64,000 nucleotides of DNA, taken from assembly GCA_034231615.1 (NCBI GenBank), contig CM067299.1, positions 17,512,498-17,576,497 of the forward strand, in the 5' to 3' direction. A model generated the notes under the pieces. The model made no database searches and was not told the DNA's origin. It worked only from the letters and a program-made list of their open reading frames with translations. This document shows, piece by piece, positions 22,701 through 38,100 of the stretch (the stretch's first letter is position 1; the number at the start of each line of letters is the position of its first letter). Made by a program: the position numbers and the translations under genes. Source of the DNA: Meghimatium bilineatum. Taxonomy: Eukaryota > Mollusca > Gastropoda > Stylommatophora > Philomycidae.

Positions 22701-25700
22701 GTATTGCAGAATATCAGCCTAGAGTAGAATCACAAAATTTCATTGCCCACTTATTTATAGTAGTCACAGTTTCTGTTACAAGTCACTTACCTATCCTTGA
22801 GTTGTCCAGTTCCAAGGTAGGGATAACTAGCTTCCTTGAGTTTTCCCTTGATAAGCTGATCTAAAAGTGTAAACAGAAGAGGTTTGTGCTGTGTGTAAAC
22901 GTTCTCCACTCCCTGGAAATGAAAAACATATGACAAGCTTTAACATATATCTATTTAGAGAAAACAAAATTATTCAGGTAGATAACACAGAGAGTAAACT
23001 AGACAGAAAGATCATACAAAGAGGGGAAACTAGGTAAGAAGATAAATACCGGGTAACATTTGCTTACTGCGCAACACTGAAATCCAACAGGTAAAAAAAT
23101 GTAATAGGGTAATTAAGTTTTGCTAATCACTAGACACACATAATAACACACGCAAAACGATGTTTTGACCAAAAGGCCTTCATTAAGACAAAAATTAAAA
23201 CAAAATTAAAACATACAATAGAAAATGGACAGTAAGGTTATGGACGTTCACATTGGCATGTGTAGTATAGATTGACCGGAAAAGGTGAAACGATACCGGA
23301 CAAGGAATATACAAAAATGACTACATACATGTGACATGAAAGAAACACAACTTATGGAACAACTAGAATCATACATGAGACAGGCTTTGATTGGGTTTAA
23401 TAGTGCCATATTGGTAAATGTAGCGGTTCTCAATCGCAAGACGGGTCAGGTCGTCAGAGAAGCACGTCTACAGGATAACCTGAACGGTTTTTTTAAGCTA
23501 AAAAAAGATAAAACAGAGTTTGATAATGCACAAAGTGGAAATAGAAATATCATACAGATAGTGAACAAGACGGTAAGAGAAACATACTAGACATGAAGAT
23601 CATTGGGAACATAAACTAGGTAGAAAGTAATTCAAACAGTAAACTAGACATGAAGATCATTGGGAACATAATGAGATACAAAGTAATTCAAAGAGTACAC
23701 TAGACATGAAGATCATTGGGAACATAAACTAGATAGAAAAAATTCAAACAGTAAATTAGGCACGAAGATCATTGAGATAATAAACGAGATACAAAGTAAT
23801 TCAAAGAGTAAACTAGACATGAAGATAATTCGGAAAGTAAACTAGGTAGAAAGTAATACAAACAGTAAACTAGACATGAAGATCATTGGGAACATAAACT
23901 AGGTAGAAAATAATTCAAACAGTAAATTATACATGAAGATCATTGAGAGATTGAACTAGATATGAAGATAATACATAGTAAATTAAACAGGAAGATCATG
24001 AACTAGAGAGAAAGATCTTATAGAATGTGAACTAGACAGGGTGTTCTCAGAATGTGGAAACTAGATTGAAAAATCATGAAGAGATACTACAATAATACTG
24101 AAAGTGAAAATATATGGGAAGATAACGGAACGAAAATTTGAAATAAAAATTGCTTGTGTGTTGCTATTGCCCGAGAGGGGGGCAAAGAATAGCAGCAATG
24201 TTGCCTGCCACACATATCGTTAGAGGTAACTAAGGAGGTTTTAGAGCAGAGTTGGCTGTCCCATCTCATAGATGATCCGTGACCCAGAAGCCATGCTGAA
24301 GTCGGATGTGTGAGGTCAAAAGGTGTAGATATTGCAGCAAAGCTGTAAACCATTACCCAAAGTAATTCTGTTCACCATAGTAAATAGTACTAATCTGCAG
24401 AAGTTTGAGAATGAACGTAGCAGAAGAAGAAGAAGAAGAAGAAATAAAACTGTGGTCTAGCCAGAAACTAGTTACTGTTATATTGTCATTAGCAGAAGTC
24501 AGCTCTGTGGCAGAATGGTACACATCTTCTGTGATGTTCAAGGTACCGGGTTAAAATCCCGCCACAGGCCATTGTGCATCCAGACCATTCAGAAAGCACC
24601 TGCAAACTACTGAATGTATTTATATTGCCTAGAAAATCACTACAGCCAAAACATGCAGGTTTCATGGCTATATCCTGAAAATGATATGCTACCAAAAGCA
24701 AGAGAATGTTGTTCATGCATTCTTAAGAACTTGAAAGAGACCACACTGACTTAATCAGACCAATGATAGATTTATTACAGAATGTTGAGGATTAGGCTGT
24801 AAGTGATAATGCATATGTACAGAGGTTGATTAAAAACTAGAATTAACAGGGGGGAGAAAGTGTATTATCTGGAAGAATCAACAGATCAGTAATCAACATT
24901 TGACTGATACTTGGAGTTTGAACATGCTTAGATGGCTGGTAGAACAGAGAGCAGAACACATATGGGAATGCTCCTGTGCTATGATGCTGGTTACTAAATA
25001 AAAATCAATCTTCTTATACATGTCAAAAACTATAGTGGATCTGTTAACATTCAAGGACATTAAAGTGTCTGGAAGTGTTGACACTATTATTGATATGTAG
25101 GATAAGAGTTATAGCTGTTACCTGTGTGGACACAATGACTAAACCATTTCCTGAGAGACTGAGCCACTATAGGTGTACCATGAGGTCAGTTCATAAATCG
25201 ATAATAAAAAGAGGCTACTGAATACAGTGAAATTTGTATAGGTCTATACAACATTGCATATATTCATTATACAATAATTATTACGAGCATTGTTGACTGC
25301 TCACCTTCAAGCCTTTCAGAAGCCTTTTTGTGATTGCCACAGCATCCTGGATACCAAATAAATCACTGCCTCTGCCTTTCTTTCCTCCATAGTCCAAAAC
25401 TGATTGAACCATCTACAGAAAAACATGAATTAAAGTTGAAATTTGTATCACACCTGACTGAAAACTGACTGAAACATCTACAGAAAAACATGGATTAGAT
25501 CTTGAAATGTTAATCACCTTTCAATCACATTTTGGCATTTTAAAAACTTGCCTGTGACCACAGGATACCTACTGTGAACAATTTATATCAGTTTTGTTTA
25601 CTGTAACAACATTTTTTTACATAATAAGAATGCAATCTTCATGTGAACTCTCCTTATAGGTCCTCATTGATTTTGTGTTCAATGTTCAAGTCATGCTGTT

Positions 25701-26089
25701 GAGATCTTCCTGTGTCAGAAATATCTCAGAACACAAATGATTACTCAGTGAAAGTAGAATGATCTTGGTTATAATTTTCTATCTTAAGCTATGAGTATTC
25801 TTTAACAGAATAATTTAAATACACTTGACTTACAGCTCGATGTTCACTTGAGACCCCTCTTTGTCTCAAAGTTTCTATGAGCCCTGAGACATCATTGTTG
25901 CTGTGGCTTTCATAACGCAGGGCATACAACATGACTAATCTTAGCATGTCAATGTGACGAACTTTGTCACTAGCTATCAGTGACCGAATGCGCTGAAATT
26001 CAACAAATTATAGATTATAAAAATATACTATAGATTATACAAATTATAGATTATATACATTTTTTAAATTATAAAAATTCTAAATTCTA

Positions 26090-26185
<96 letters not shown>

Positions 26186-29100
26186 TGTGACATATGCTTT
26201 CTAGAACATAGCCTTCTTTATGAATCGTCTGTACTCCTCATGATTCTAAATGAATTGATCAGCCCCAATCAGGAGCATATTTAAGCAATCTGAGATGTCT
26301 CTTATCCATAGACATCTTGTGATATCCTTACCCCTGCTTTCAGAAACCATACTTTCCATTATTAATTTTTCAATGCTTTTTTTTCCATGTTTCTTAATAT
26401 GGCCAAAAAATCTCAGCCTTCTTATTGTGTAATTTAAGAGCCATGTCTGTTCAACACTTAAAAGTACTTATCACTTCTTTATTAGTCTTTTTCATTGTCC
26501 ACAATATTCTCAAACTTCTTCTATAGCCTTCCATTTAAAAGGCAGCTATTCTCTTTGCCGCTGTTTTATTAATACACTGATGACCATGATCACATGTTAC
26601 GCGATCTACCATCATTGAATCAAGAAATTTTTAGCACAACCTTGCAATCAAAACTTTGGATGTCTGGAATGAATGAAAAATCCTAAAATTTGCTATCAAA
26701 ATAGATGAAAACCACTGGACTATTCATTTCTCTGTGTTTTAATATAGGAAATAACCATGTACAGCAAAAAAAAAGAATTTTTATGAATTTTCTCCCTTGT
26801 TAGTTATGATTGGGTGAGCACTGTTTTGTTTTTTCTCCTTCAAAAATCAGGGGGGGGTCAGCATGCAATCGAGTGGGCTTTAAAACGAGTACATACGGTA
26901 ATCACTGAAAACACAGAGTAATTACTAATTACTAGTTTCCTAATTACTAAAATACAATGTAATAAAATTTGCTAATTTCTGGAAACACTGAGTAATTAAA
27001 GTTGACTAATCACTAGAAACAGAGGATAATGAAGATGGCTAATCACTGGAAACACAAGAAAACACGCACAAACTATGTTTTGACAGAAAGACTTTTATCA
27101 AGCACGTAACATTACACAATGAGCAAAATAAGACAAATTATAGCACAAATTGGAAGCAGACAATCAAGATTCTCAGGCATGTGACGAGGAAAGTTAAACC
27201 AGAAAATTTAGCAACCACCGGAAAGAAGAAGGGGAGAAGAGACGGAGGAAGATAAAGAGAGAAATTTCAGGATGTTATCACTGTACCACAAAAAGAATTC
27301 ACCCACTGAACTTAGTAACAACACAAGAGACAAGAGTTGTGGAGAAGCTGATCGCCTACACAACCTGGCATGGCATTTGATTGATTGAAAAGATGACAAT
27401 GTCTACAATCTAAATATTGAGTCTCAGCGCCTATAGGTTTGTAAGGAGAACAATAACTTTGCTCCCAACCAATAATTATGAATTTGTAAAAACTCAACAA
27501 GTTTCAGACCACATTAGGATAAAGAAGAAGCAACAGAATGATATGACAAATATGATCTGATGATAGTTGATACAGGTGACAGAATCTTACCTGCAAAAGT
27601 GCTGAATGATCCCCATGGCAAGCTATTTCCTGCTCTGTCTCGGACACTTCCAACAATAGATGTGCTCCCACAAGACGAGATAGTTCACCTACAACTGTTA
27701 CATGCTTGGATACTGTGCCTGACATTTTCTTGAACTGAGGGTAGTTTTCTACAAATGCCTTCAAAGGCAGACAATATAGAGAGTGTATTACTATAAATCT
27801 ATGACAAGATACAAGATTTCAATCAAGGATATATCATTATTCTGTATATATAATCAAAGAATTTTTTTTTTTTTAATGCGGTTTAAATTTAAAAAAGGAC
27901 ACCTACTACTTCTATAAGAATAGAGACCAGGGCTATATACATATTTTGGCAAAAATAAAGGGGGGGGGGACCTAAAAATAAAAAGTCCTTTTCCAATTTT
28001 TATGGGCAATTAATTTTTGGGAGATTTTGGTGACATTTTGGGAAAAGCTTGGGGGGGGGGGGGGGGGGGGGGGAATTGCTTATCAGCCTTTTTTTAATAC
28101 TCTAAATCTATTCCCGTCTATCCAATGGCTTGGTAGAGACATTTCTGTCACTCTTATGAATATATATGAGACTACATACTTGGAGAATTATTGTGTCTCT
28201 TGTACTTTAAAAGGTAAAAATTCTTCTGCGTTCATTTTCAAACTCCTGCTAGTTTGTGGGATGTAATTCAGAGAACAGAATACATTATGTCATGATTTAC
28301 ACCTTGTCTATGCTGTCAGCTTGATGCATTCAACTTCTGCATGATGTTGTTTGGAATTGGATCTGGCAGTACTGAACTTCTTGTCTCTCCATGTCAATGT
28401 ATTGGACACACACAATTTAATACTCCACAAGCAAAATTCAGCACTGCACATCCAAAAATGTCTTCAATAGCAATTTATGCACGTAATTTTATGTCTGTTC
28501 AAACTGCTGCCTGATCCACATATACAAAAAAATGCATAGAGGGAACATTGTTTGCACCACAGAGTTTGTTTTCCGATGTAACTCTTGAAGCCCAATGTAA
28601 CTCCTTGATGCCTGGTGTGACTCCTTGATGCCTGATGTGACTCCTTGATGCATGATGTGACTCCTTGAGGCCTGATGTGACTCCTTGATGCCTGATGTGA
28701 CTCCTTGATGCCTGATGTAACTTCTTGAGGCCTGATGTGACTCCGTGATGCCTGATGTGACTCCTTGATGCCTGATGTGACTCCTTGAGACAAAATGTGA
28801 CGCCTTGAGGCTAAAACATTAAGAATATGCAGTTTGCTCTAGACATTATATATACTGGTGGCATATTAAGGATGCTGTGAACAACTTGTGATTCTGGAAA
28901 AGTTCATCACTAAAGTAAACAACATGTTTAACTACTTTGAAATGCCTTAATTTCTTTTATCCATCACCATCTTATTTTTTTCCAGTTACAGCATCCATTG
29001 CTAGTTTTTCCATGCCAATATTTTTATTTATATGGTCAAAAGATCGTAACTTTCTTGTTACAATATTATTTAAGGTACAGCATTAAGTGGCACAGGTAAG

Positions 29101-32100
29101 GGCATACCTTACTTTCACACAATATAGTTCTCATTCATCTACAAATAGATACATTTAGGTCACTGCACTAGACTGCACAACGGTAAACATTTTCATACCT
29201 AACTTATAGACATTTGTGTCAAACATGATTGTCCGTGTCAACATATTTTCATTTCTGACAACTACAAAGGGACACACATGTGGTCTGATTGTATTTCAAA
29301 GTAAACCAGTTGACAAATCTAAACAATGATGTTTTTCCAGTAGAAGTTGAGATAGCACCAACCACGACCTGGTAAATGATGGCCCATGCTTGTGTACCAC
29401 CAATCATAACTTTAAAGGCTGAGTATACTCTGCGTTTAAAAGTCTCATAAACCTTTAACATGCCATCGGCACAAAAAAATCACTTGGACAAGAGCACATG
29501 AGGCAGTCATTGAAAAAAAAATGTTTTAATAATTTGTATTTAGCAAAGTAAAGATTAAACACACAGGACACTGAGCATAAGAAGAGAATGAGAACATTAG
29601 GATTTGTTCATCAATATGTACTTATTACATCAGTGATGACATCTCCATGTTGCACATATGCTGGCACAGATGATGGAGTATGTGCAGATTCATAGTAAAC
29701 TCCTTATAGCAGCTAAAGAGTTAACTGCCCATAGTATTTTCATAGATATCAACTAGTACGGAATTTCTGTATTGATACGGATTTCTGCCAAAATCTCCTC
29801 TCCTCCCCCCCCCCCCCCTTCTCAAAACATAGAAATTTTTGTAAAATTAATTTGGTGTTAAATTTCCTAATAATTATTATTACTGTGGATGTTTTTATTT
29901 CTCGTGCATGTATTGATGGAGGGATTCTAAATGGGGTTGGTGTGGGATCTTTTTTGGTGTTGCTAAATATGGGTATTTTTATTTAATCACGGAAATACAT
30001 TTTTAAAATAACGGATTCATGAAAAAATATGTTGACAGCTATGTATTTTCAACATCCTTTTGTTCTCATCTCTCCTTGCAACTACTTTATTAAGTGTCCA
30101 TAATTCACAGCTACAAATTGTAACTGGAACTATCCTTGCACTGATATTATAGATGTAATAACTATGTTAAGCAATGATTAAAGATACAAAAACTCAATAA
30201 CAAGAGCATGAATGGTTTGGTTTTACCTTCATATCAGCAATGGATTCAACTTTAGCTTGACCTTTTGACTTTTTCTGAAACTCTTCCATCAGCTCTTTAA
30301 TGTTAGATCCAATTTCTCCAAAATTCATGTACATGTTCTGAAACATTTAAAAATGTTCTTTTTACAAATATAGCCATCTTAACAAATAAAGGGCAAGAAC
30401 AATGACTACATAAACAAATTCTGCAGGATAAATAAATTTCTTATTTTTCAGTTTCAAATAAGATATGCGAGAGTCAATAGCCATTTAAACCAAACCACAC
30501 AAGACCCCAGCAGGTACCCATGTGCAGACTCTTCTTTCATCCCAACGAAACAATTGAAAAACTCCTTATTGACTGCCTTCCTTCATAACTCCCATTAAAA
30601 AATGTTACAGACAATCTAAACAGTTACTAACTTCCTGTATGGATTACCAAGTCAACTTTAGAAGGCCTGTACATTGTTTAAGAATCGCATTGGGCTGCCA
30701 AGATTAGAACTACTATTTAGTAGCAGTTTGATAACAACAACTACAACAGTGAAAATAGTGAAGTTTTCCGTGCCTCTGAAGAATATGATGTTATACCCAC
30801 CTATGGATGATGTGATCAATGTCATTTCTGCCTTTAACTTTCCTAGAAGATCCAGTACTCACTTTCCTAGGCTTGGTTAACCTAGGAACCATTGGTGATT
30901 TTAAAATATTTCCAGCTGAACTGGATACGAAACCTTGGATCAGTCAACTAGGAAGCCAATGCCCTAACCACACTGGCATAAACAGAGACAAAATTAAAAT
31001 CTTTATTTTACTGTTCCACATTCTCTAGCTTAACATGCTGGTGTGTCTTAAGTAATCTAATCTTCACCGGGCAGTGAAGAAAATCCTTTAATCAGAAGAT
31101 GGATCACTTCTTTTCCGATGGAGAGGACATTAGTACTATTCCTTTCAACATGGATGTCAGGCTCTACATGCATTTGTCTAAAACTGCTACAAGGTTATCT
31201 CCAACACATAAACATCTACATATCATAGATAATAAAATTTACCCGTCTGTACACAAATGGCATAAAATTGTGTGGTTCATGTTAAGCAGATGTAGCGTTA
31301 TTTATTACAGAACAAACTATAGTGTCATAAAAAATAATAACTTCCTATAGTGTGTGAAACTCAGTAGGGGGAGATAAGCAGTGTTAACAAAAACATCACA
31401 TTTATTGTGTTTACATTACATTTATAGCTTGGAAGGGAAACAACATATTTTAGTTTTTTGGGAAGGGAGGGTTAGTTAGTTGTTGGGGGTGGGGGGGGGG
31501 GGTAATCACAGTGTAATGTGACGTATCCTTTCCAGAATATTGTCTTCCCAATGAACTCCCTGAACTCTTCTCTGTCTTGGGCAATGCAGCTTCCATTTTC
31601 CAATGACATATTCATGTTATCTTTAGTGTCATCAGTCTATCATCTTCTTGATCTTCCTTTCCTCTTCCTCCCAGGTGTTCTGCCCTCCATTATTTGTCTT
31701 TCTAAATAGTTGTGTCACTTTATATGACCAAACATTTGTAATTTTCTTTTAGCTATTGTGTTTAGTAACCAACACTCTGGAATCTTCAATGTGTTTATAA
31801 TATCTGAGTTTCTATTTTTTTCCTTTCATGATATTCTAAGTATCTTTCTGTAGCATTTCATCTCAAAAGCTTTGATCTTCTTTGCTGCTGTTTTACTTAG
31901 GGTCCATGTTTCATATGAAGGGGCTAACAAATCGTATCTCCGCTTCTGTGAGACATCCAATGGGCTCGTGAAAAGTCTATCTGTCATCTAAAGGTTAAGG
32001 AGTGTTAAATCTGTGAGCAGCAGAAACCATTAGCACTTACCCATCTACATCAGTTGAGGAGACTGCATACACATATTTCTGTTGGAATGTAATGAAATTG

Positions 32101-35100
32101 GTACCTAACCAAATACTATTAAATATTATGAAACAAATGCCCAAATTAATCCACTTACATTAGCATAGAATTCATCGTGCTCTGCAGAAAGAACTACTTC
32201 TTGTAGATCTTTGGTGATTCCTGGTACTGAAGACAAGTTGATGCGGTTATTTGTAATCGTCAGTAATTCATGAACCATGGCTTGATAGGTCCACTACAGA
32301 AAACAAAATAAATTGAGAAGACTCAAACAACACATGTATTGGAAGTTTGGAGGGTGACACCGATATGCACCAATATTTTCTGTGGACAATCTCCAGAAAA
32401 CACAGGCCTTATTTAAAAGAACTGCCCACTGTATGACACTACAAGATGAAAACTATGGATATCTGAAACAGTTCTGGCTTACAAGCTCTACTAGCCTGTC
32501 TTGGGGCTGGTGACCAGTCTAGTTCATTGATCCATATCTATTACAGTATTGGAAGAAGCAGAGGAGGACAAATAAAGACATGGACAGACAACATCAAGGA
32601 ATGGACAGGGCTAGATATTTCCACACTCATCCACATCGCTGAGGATAGAATTCGCTGGAGGAATCTGTGTGCTGAAGCATCCAATGTGGTACCCCTACGA
32701 CCCTGAAGGGTTATGGGTTTATTGATATTGATTGATTGATTACAGTATTTGACTTTGACTGGAAAACGAGGATGAAAAAGAGGATTGGCACTGACTCATA
32801 ATACAATATTTAACAAAATGTATAAGAAGTATGCTATAGGAACAATTAGTATGCATAAACTTTGCCCTAATATCTAGAAGTCTGTTACAAAATACAACAT
32901 TTGATTGTCAATAGCTCATAAATTACTGAAAAATAAGGTTATATAACTCTGGTCTAAAACACAGAACTACTCAGTACATTATATACTAATATCACCAGAA
33001 CTAAATGTATGCCACAATTAGATATGCTAGGCAACATAGCGCAATTAAAACAGTAATGCAATGAGAAATCATTGTTGATATTCAAAAGTGAGTGAGAACA
33101 ACCAACATACAAATCTATGCTTTTTTTAAATGCCATAACAGAATGTAACAACCACTGCAGCTGGTTTCCATAAAATGTTTGGAAATGATAAGCTTTGTTA
33201 TCCACAACAGACTAGTAAAACAATCACTAGTGCTCCAATATCTTTCTACAAAGGAAAACTTCAACAAGAATGCGTAAATATTGTAGCGCCTACAAATTAA
33301 TGTCATATTTCTGTTTCTTCTTGTAATGGTATATTATTTGTAGGAATTTTAAAATTACACTACTGGGGTATTCAATTTTTGCCTGAACAGCAACTTTTAC
33401 CTCAAAATATGGGAGCTGGGTACAGATGATGATTCTGATAGATCCTCAAGGATGTATGACCTGATCACCCTTATTCCATATCATATGTTTGTTGCATATC
33501 TGCAGTAGAGATTTACTTTCAGCTCTAGTGTTTCTGGCATTCTTTTTAATGGGGGTTTTTCAGAGCTTTTGCAAGTCCCAGATGACTGACTCAATGTAGT
33601 GGTAGTGTGCAATGTCAAAAGCTGGACTGTCTTCTACACCAGAGGTAACTTTACTATGACTTTCTAGCATCTCAAAGTATGCTGCAAATAAAAGGGTTGA
33701 TGGGTGGCTCACACAAATGAATGTCCATGTGGACAAGGCATACAGAACCCTGAACACATACTCCAAGACTGTCCAAGTTACAAAGAACTGCAAGGCAAGA
33801 CATGGCCACACTGAACTGGACTGAGGCAAAAACTTTGGGGCCTGAAGAAGGCTTCATCCTAGAGACTTGCCTGAAAATCTAACAAGACCAAAATAATTCT
33901 GAATGCAGAAGAAGAATAAAAACTTGATTCCCTCCCAACAATCCAGGTATAGAACTTCAGCGCATGCTTAATGAGAGAGGAGATAAAAGAATGGGTTATT
34001 ACACGCATATACATATATGTATGTTTTTATCTCAAAAATTAAAGATGACAGGGAAAAAATTGGTGTCATTTTTTTTAATAAGCAGATCAAATATACCCAA
34101 AAATTCAAATTTATAAAGATATAAAAATCATAACACCCCCCAAAAAAATATTGTTGCCCTGTGCAATAGAGGACATAGGATTATGTTTAATAGTCTTGAT
34201 AGAAGTGAATAAAGACCAAACAACACTACTACTGATTGGAAGAAAACATTCAGTAGAATTCATACTGCTGTTTGCACAATATTCCTACATGACATGAGAT
34301 AGCCAAGTTAGTAAAGAAAAAACTTGATAAAAATCCATGCAGGTGAGAGCAGACTAGAGGAGTGTATTTAACAAGCAAGCAATGAAAACCCATCTGTTAG
34401 GGGTGATTGCCTATATGGTAAATGATATGCAGTTAGTTCAATAACCACAGGTTACAGAAGCAGATTAGATGACAGAAACTGAACACATCTGAGGTAAAGG
34501 AGTCAGCATGCAATGCTGATAAACTTTACAACAATAATACTAGATTGAACTATGTAACTCTCGCAACTCTACCTTATCTGTAAATTAAACTGTGCCACTC
34601 AATCCAACCAGATTAAAAATATAACTTTATGTGAGAGCTGGATACTAAATGTAGACATGGAAAGATTCAGGCTTTTGTATATAAATGCTACAGACGTCTT
34701 TAAAAATCAGTTCTGTAGAACATAAGACACATATATTAATACGGCAACAAATAAACTATGCAACTCTATACTACCAGATTAAACTATCTATGCAATTCTA
34801 TACTACCAGATTAAACTATGCAACTCTATACTACCAGATTAACTCTTTCTGGTCCAATCGCCAATACATCTGCTATTTAAAGAAGCCCTAAGGGACTAAT
34901 AACTGATCTATCGGTTTTGGTTTCTATCAATCATAATTTGCTTTGTTTATACTTTGTGGTTTGCTAATACGGATTTTTATGTTCACCAAATTCTTTACTG
35001 CTACATGCAAGAATGATTTTACTTCCATTTTCACTAAAAAAAATGTCTTTTGTCTTCAAAAACTGATTGTTTTTACTTTAACATTTGTTGTTTATTTCTG

Positions 35101-38100
35101 AGAAATAATAACAAGCCCAACTGTTACTGAACACAGTTTGGCCCAAGCTATTGTTCTTATTTATAGTCTGTTCAGAGACAGAATGTTGCAGTAGCAATTA
35201 TAATTATATTTGCAATCTGCTCAATAACAAAAACCATCAAAGAGGCTTGGATTAGGTTTAGGTACTTTTGGTGCTGGTGGCTTATACAGAAGTTGTCAAC
35301 ACCTCTGAATATCAAAGAACAGTGATGACATAACCATTTGAAAAGATAGAATACCTAGGTTTATTTCAAACTAGCTGATGTGATAAATCTGCATGGTAAG
35401 GCAGTTTACAAAGTATATACAAATTATGGTAAGTTGTAGTAATTAAATGTAGTAAGGTCTTCCTTGTTGAAGACCTTATTTGAGAGTTAAGTTGAGGGGA
35501 GGCAAACAAGAGATCTGTTGCAGTCAATCTTCATTGCGGAGATGGCACTTGATGATGATGAGTAATTAAACAAAGTTTGTTAAAAACAAATTTGTGATGA
35601 TGTATATTTGTATCCTTTTTTTTGTGCTTTTTTTTTATGTTCCTACCTGACTAACTATGTAACATGATCCTACCTGATTAAACTATGTAATGTTAGGAAC
35701 AGTAATCATAGAGCATACCCCCCCAACTACTTCCTGTTCACAATTTTTAAGAATTTTGAGCCCGCAAAAGTTTTGCAATGCCACTGAGAGATGCAACTTT
35801 TTTATGACATCATTCTGCTGGCACATATCAATGGCTGCTGTATTGATGTTGAATTTGCTTTCCACCAACAAAGAAGCAGTTCTCTTGTTACAAATGTGAG
35901 GAGTGCTCGCGAGCGAAAAGATATGCATGCAGGGCCATGAGATGAAATTAATCTACTGTTCTAACGGACGATTTTGCTGAAAATGTAGTTTAAAAAAACA
36001 CTAACAGTAGATTTATGTGAAGTTCATGTGGTGATCTCGGTTACAGGCCAAAGTGAATACGTTTTATGCCATATTGGAGGAAATAGGAAACTACTGGCCA
36101 CCTGCCTAACCAGACACAAAGCACCCTATGTCTATCCTAGACCCTGCATGTTCCCATCTACAATACCCCTCCTTTTCATTATATTTACATGATTCTAAAT
36201 GCAGACATACCCGCTATTTGTTAATTATTGTCAGGGAAGTAATAAATGACCATAGCAAGAACACACTTGTTTGTCTCACTCACCACGAAGGGGAGGGATA
36301 TGTACTAGCGTTAGATTTATTGTAACTATACACTATACCAAACATTATAGAAATTATATACAGACACTATACCAAACCCTGTCCCTCCCTCCTAGGGTCC
36401 TAAAATTAGCAGTATTCTGCAGTTGTACTAACGTTCTGCAAGTGACATAATTTCTTAGACCGTGCAATAAAATGAAAACAATGCGAGAACCATTATACAC
36501 TACAAATGAACATGTCCATTGAATCTTGTTTCGTTCACACCCTGCTATAATAACGAAATATAGGAGGTATGCTTTGAGATTATAGAACCTAACGTTATCC
36601 TAGCTGATTAAACTGTAATGTGATCCTACCTGATTAAGCAAAGGCGTAACAGCATCATCCCTTCGGTCCAAAATCAAGAGTACAGGAGCAACATCTGTCT
36701 TTCTAAACTCAAACAATGCAGCTTCCTTACTGATCACTTGCTGTAAATAGAGAAATGTGCGCTCCTAATACATTACAATGAATATTCAGCTTTAAGAAAT
36801 GTTTACTTTTAAAATATACTATTTTAATATTGTCAAATTATGGTTTTCTTGTATTTTGTACATTTCTCTTCCGTTTACATACATTATTTTTTACGTTTTC
36901 TGTTTCTTAAAAGTTCATATCATCAACTGCAGTTGTCAGTAATTAAAAATAAACCAAATATTTCATTCAAAAATATATCGGCATAAATGATGATAACCTT
37001 TTACTTCTTTACAAATGGTCAGGAAGCAATCCAGTGTTAATTGCATAGGCACATAGTCACTATGTTTCAAAATGATTGCTTGCCCAGGTAGGCTTTACTG
37101 AGAAAGTGGCTATTCCATTTGTACTAACACCCTCTCGATTCTATTGATTAGTTCCAAGGAAAGGCACTATGCTAGGAAATGAGCAGAACTGCAGAAAGCG
37201 CAAGGTGATAGTTTAATTATGACAGATATTACCTATGCATATACACTTATTATAATAAAGCTATTTAGTGTTATGTATTGACTGATAAAACAACCCTGAT
37301 AAATATGATCAGTGGTCTGGTACGACAGAAAACTATGGTCTAGGAGCGACTAATGTTCGCAGTCTGAGACTGCTGGAATTTTCTAACACTTTAAACAAAT
37401 TGGTAGCATATCCTTTACAGGACTTAGTTATCAACCCAGCATTTGTTGGCTGTAGTGATTTTCTAGGCAATATAAATACTTCAGTAGTTTGTCATTGCTT
37501 TCTGAACAGTCCGGTTGCACAATTGCCTGTGGCGGGGATCGAACTCACAGACGCGCTCTGTACCACTTTGCCACAAAATGGACATTTACAAACACTTCTA
37601 ACACTTACAAACTAAATATGGCTAACACATTATTCCCTCATAAAATTTCAAGAAGAACAACTTGGCATGCACCATCAGGACAATTACACAATCAAATTGA
37701 CTTTATCTTGGTTTCTAAGAGATTTAAATCAGCCATAAATCAAGCAAAGACAAGAGACAAGAACATTCCCATGTGCTGGCATAGGCATATTGTTGTAGAA
37801 ACATATTGCTGTTTGGTGTCCTCTCTTCTTTGCCAATATTCAAGGGGTTTTAAAGACATTTTATATATATATATAAAATATCTTTAAAACCCCTTGAATA
37901 TTGGCAAAGAAGAGAGGACACCAAACAGCAATATGTTTCTACAACAATATAAATATATATATATTTATATATGCTGTATCTCCATCTTGTGAGATTTTGT
38001 GTCTTTAACTTTGGGGACACAACAAAGGTGAGAAACATGATCAGATGATGCAGCATCATTCTGTTTTAAGATGGTCATACCTGATGTTGATGTTGATTAT

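Larger units (their letters stand above)
22975..24085 (+). repeat. About 57-bp minisatellite, split by an insert
   Basis: The unit AAACTAGACATGAAGATCAT plus TGGGAACATAAACTAGGTAG recurs every 56-58 bp from 23585 to about 24085, increasingly diverged. One or two related units (GTAAACTAGACAGAAAGATC at 22995) precede 23045, so the array was interrupted by the segment at 23045-23585. Confidence 0.88.

Noticed and set aside
28464-28793. 109-aa frame with SHIRPQ-type repeats
   Set aside because: A product of the 20-bp minisatellite, with no start context, splice sites or conservation signal.
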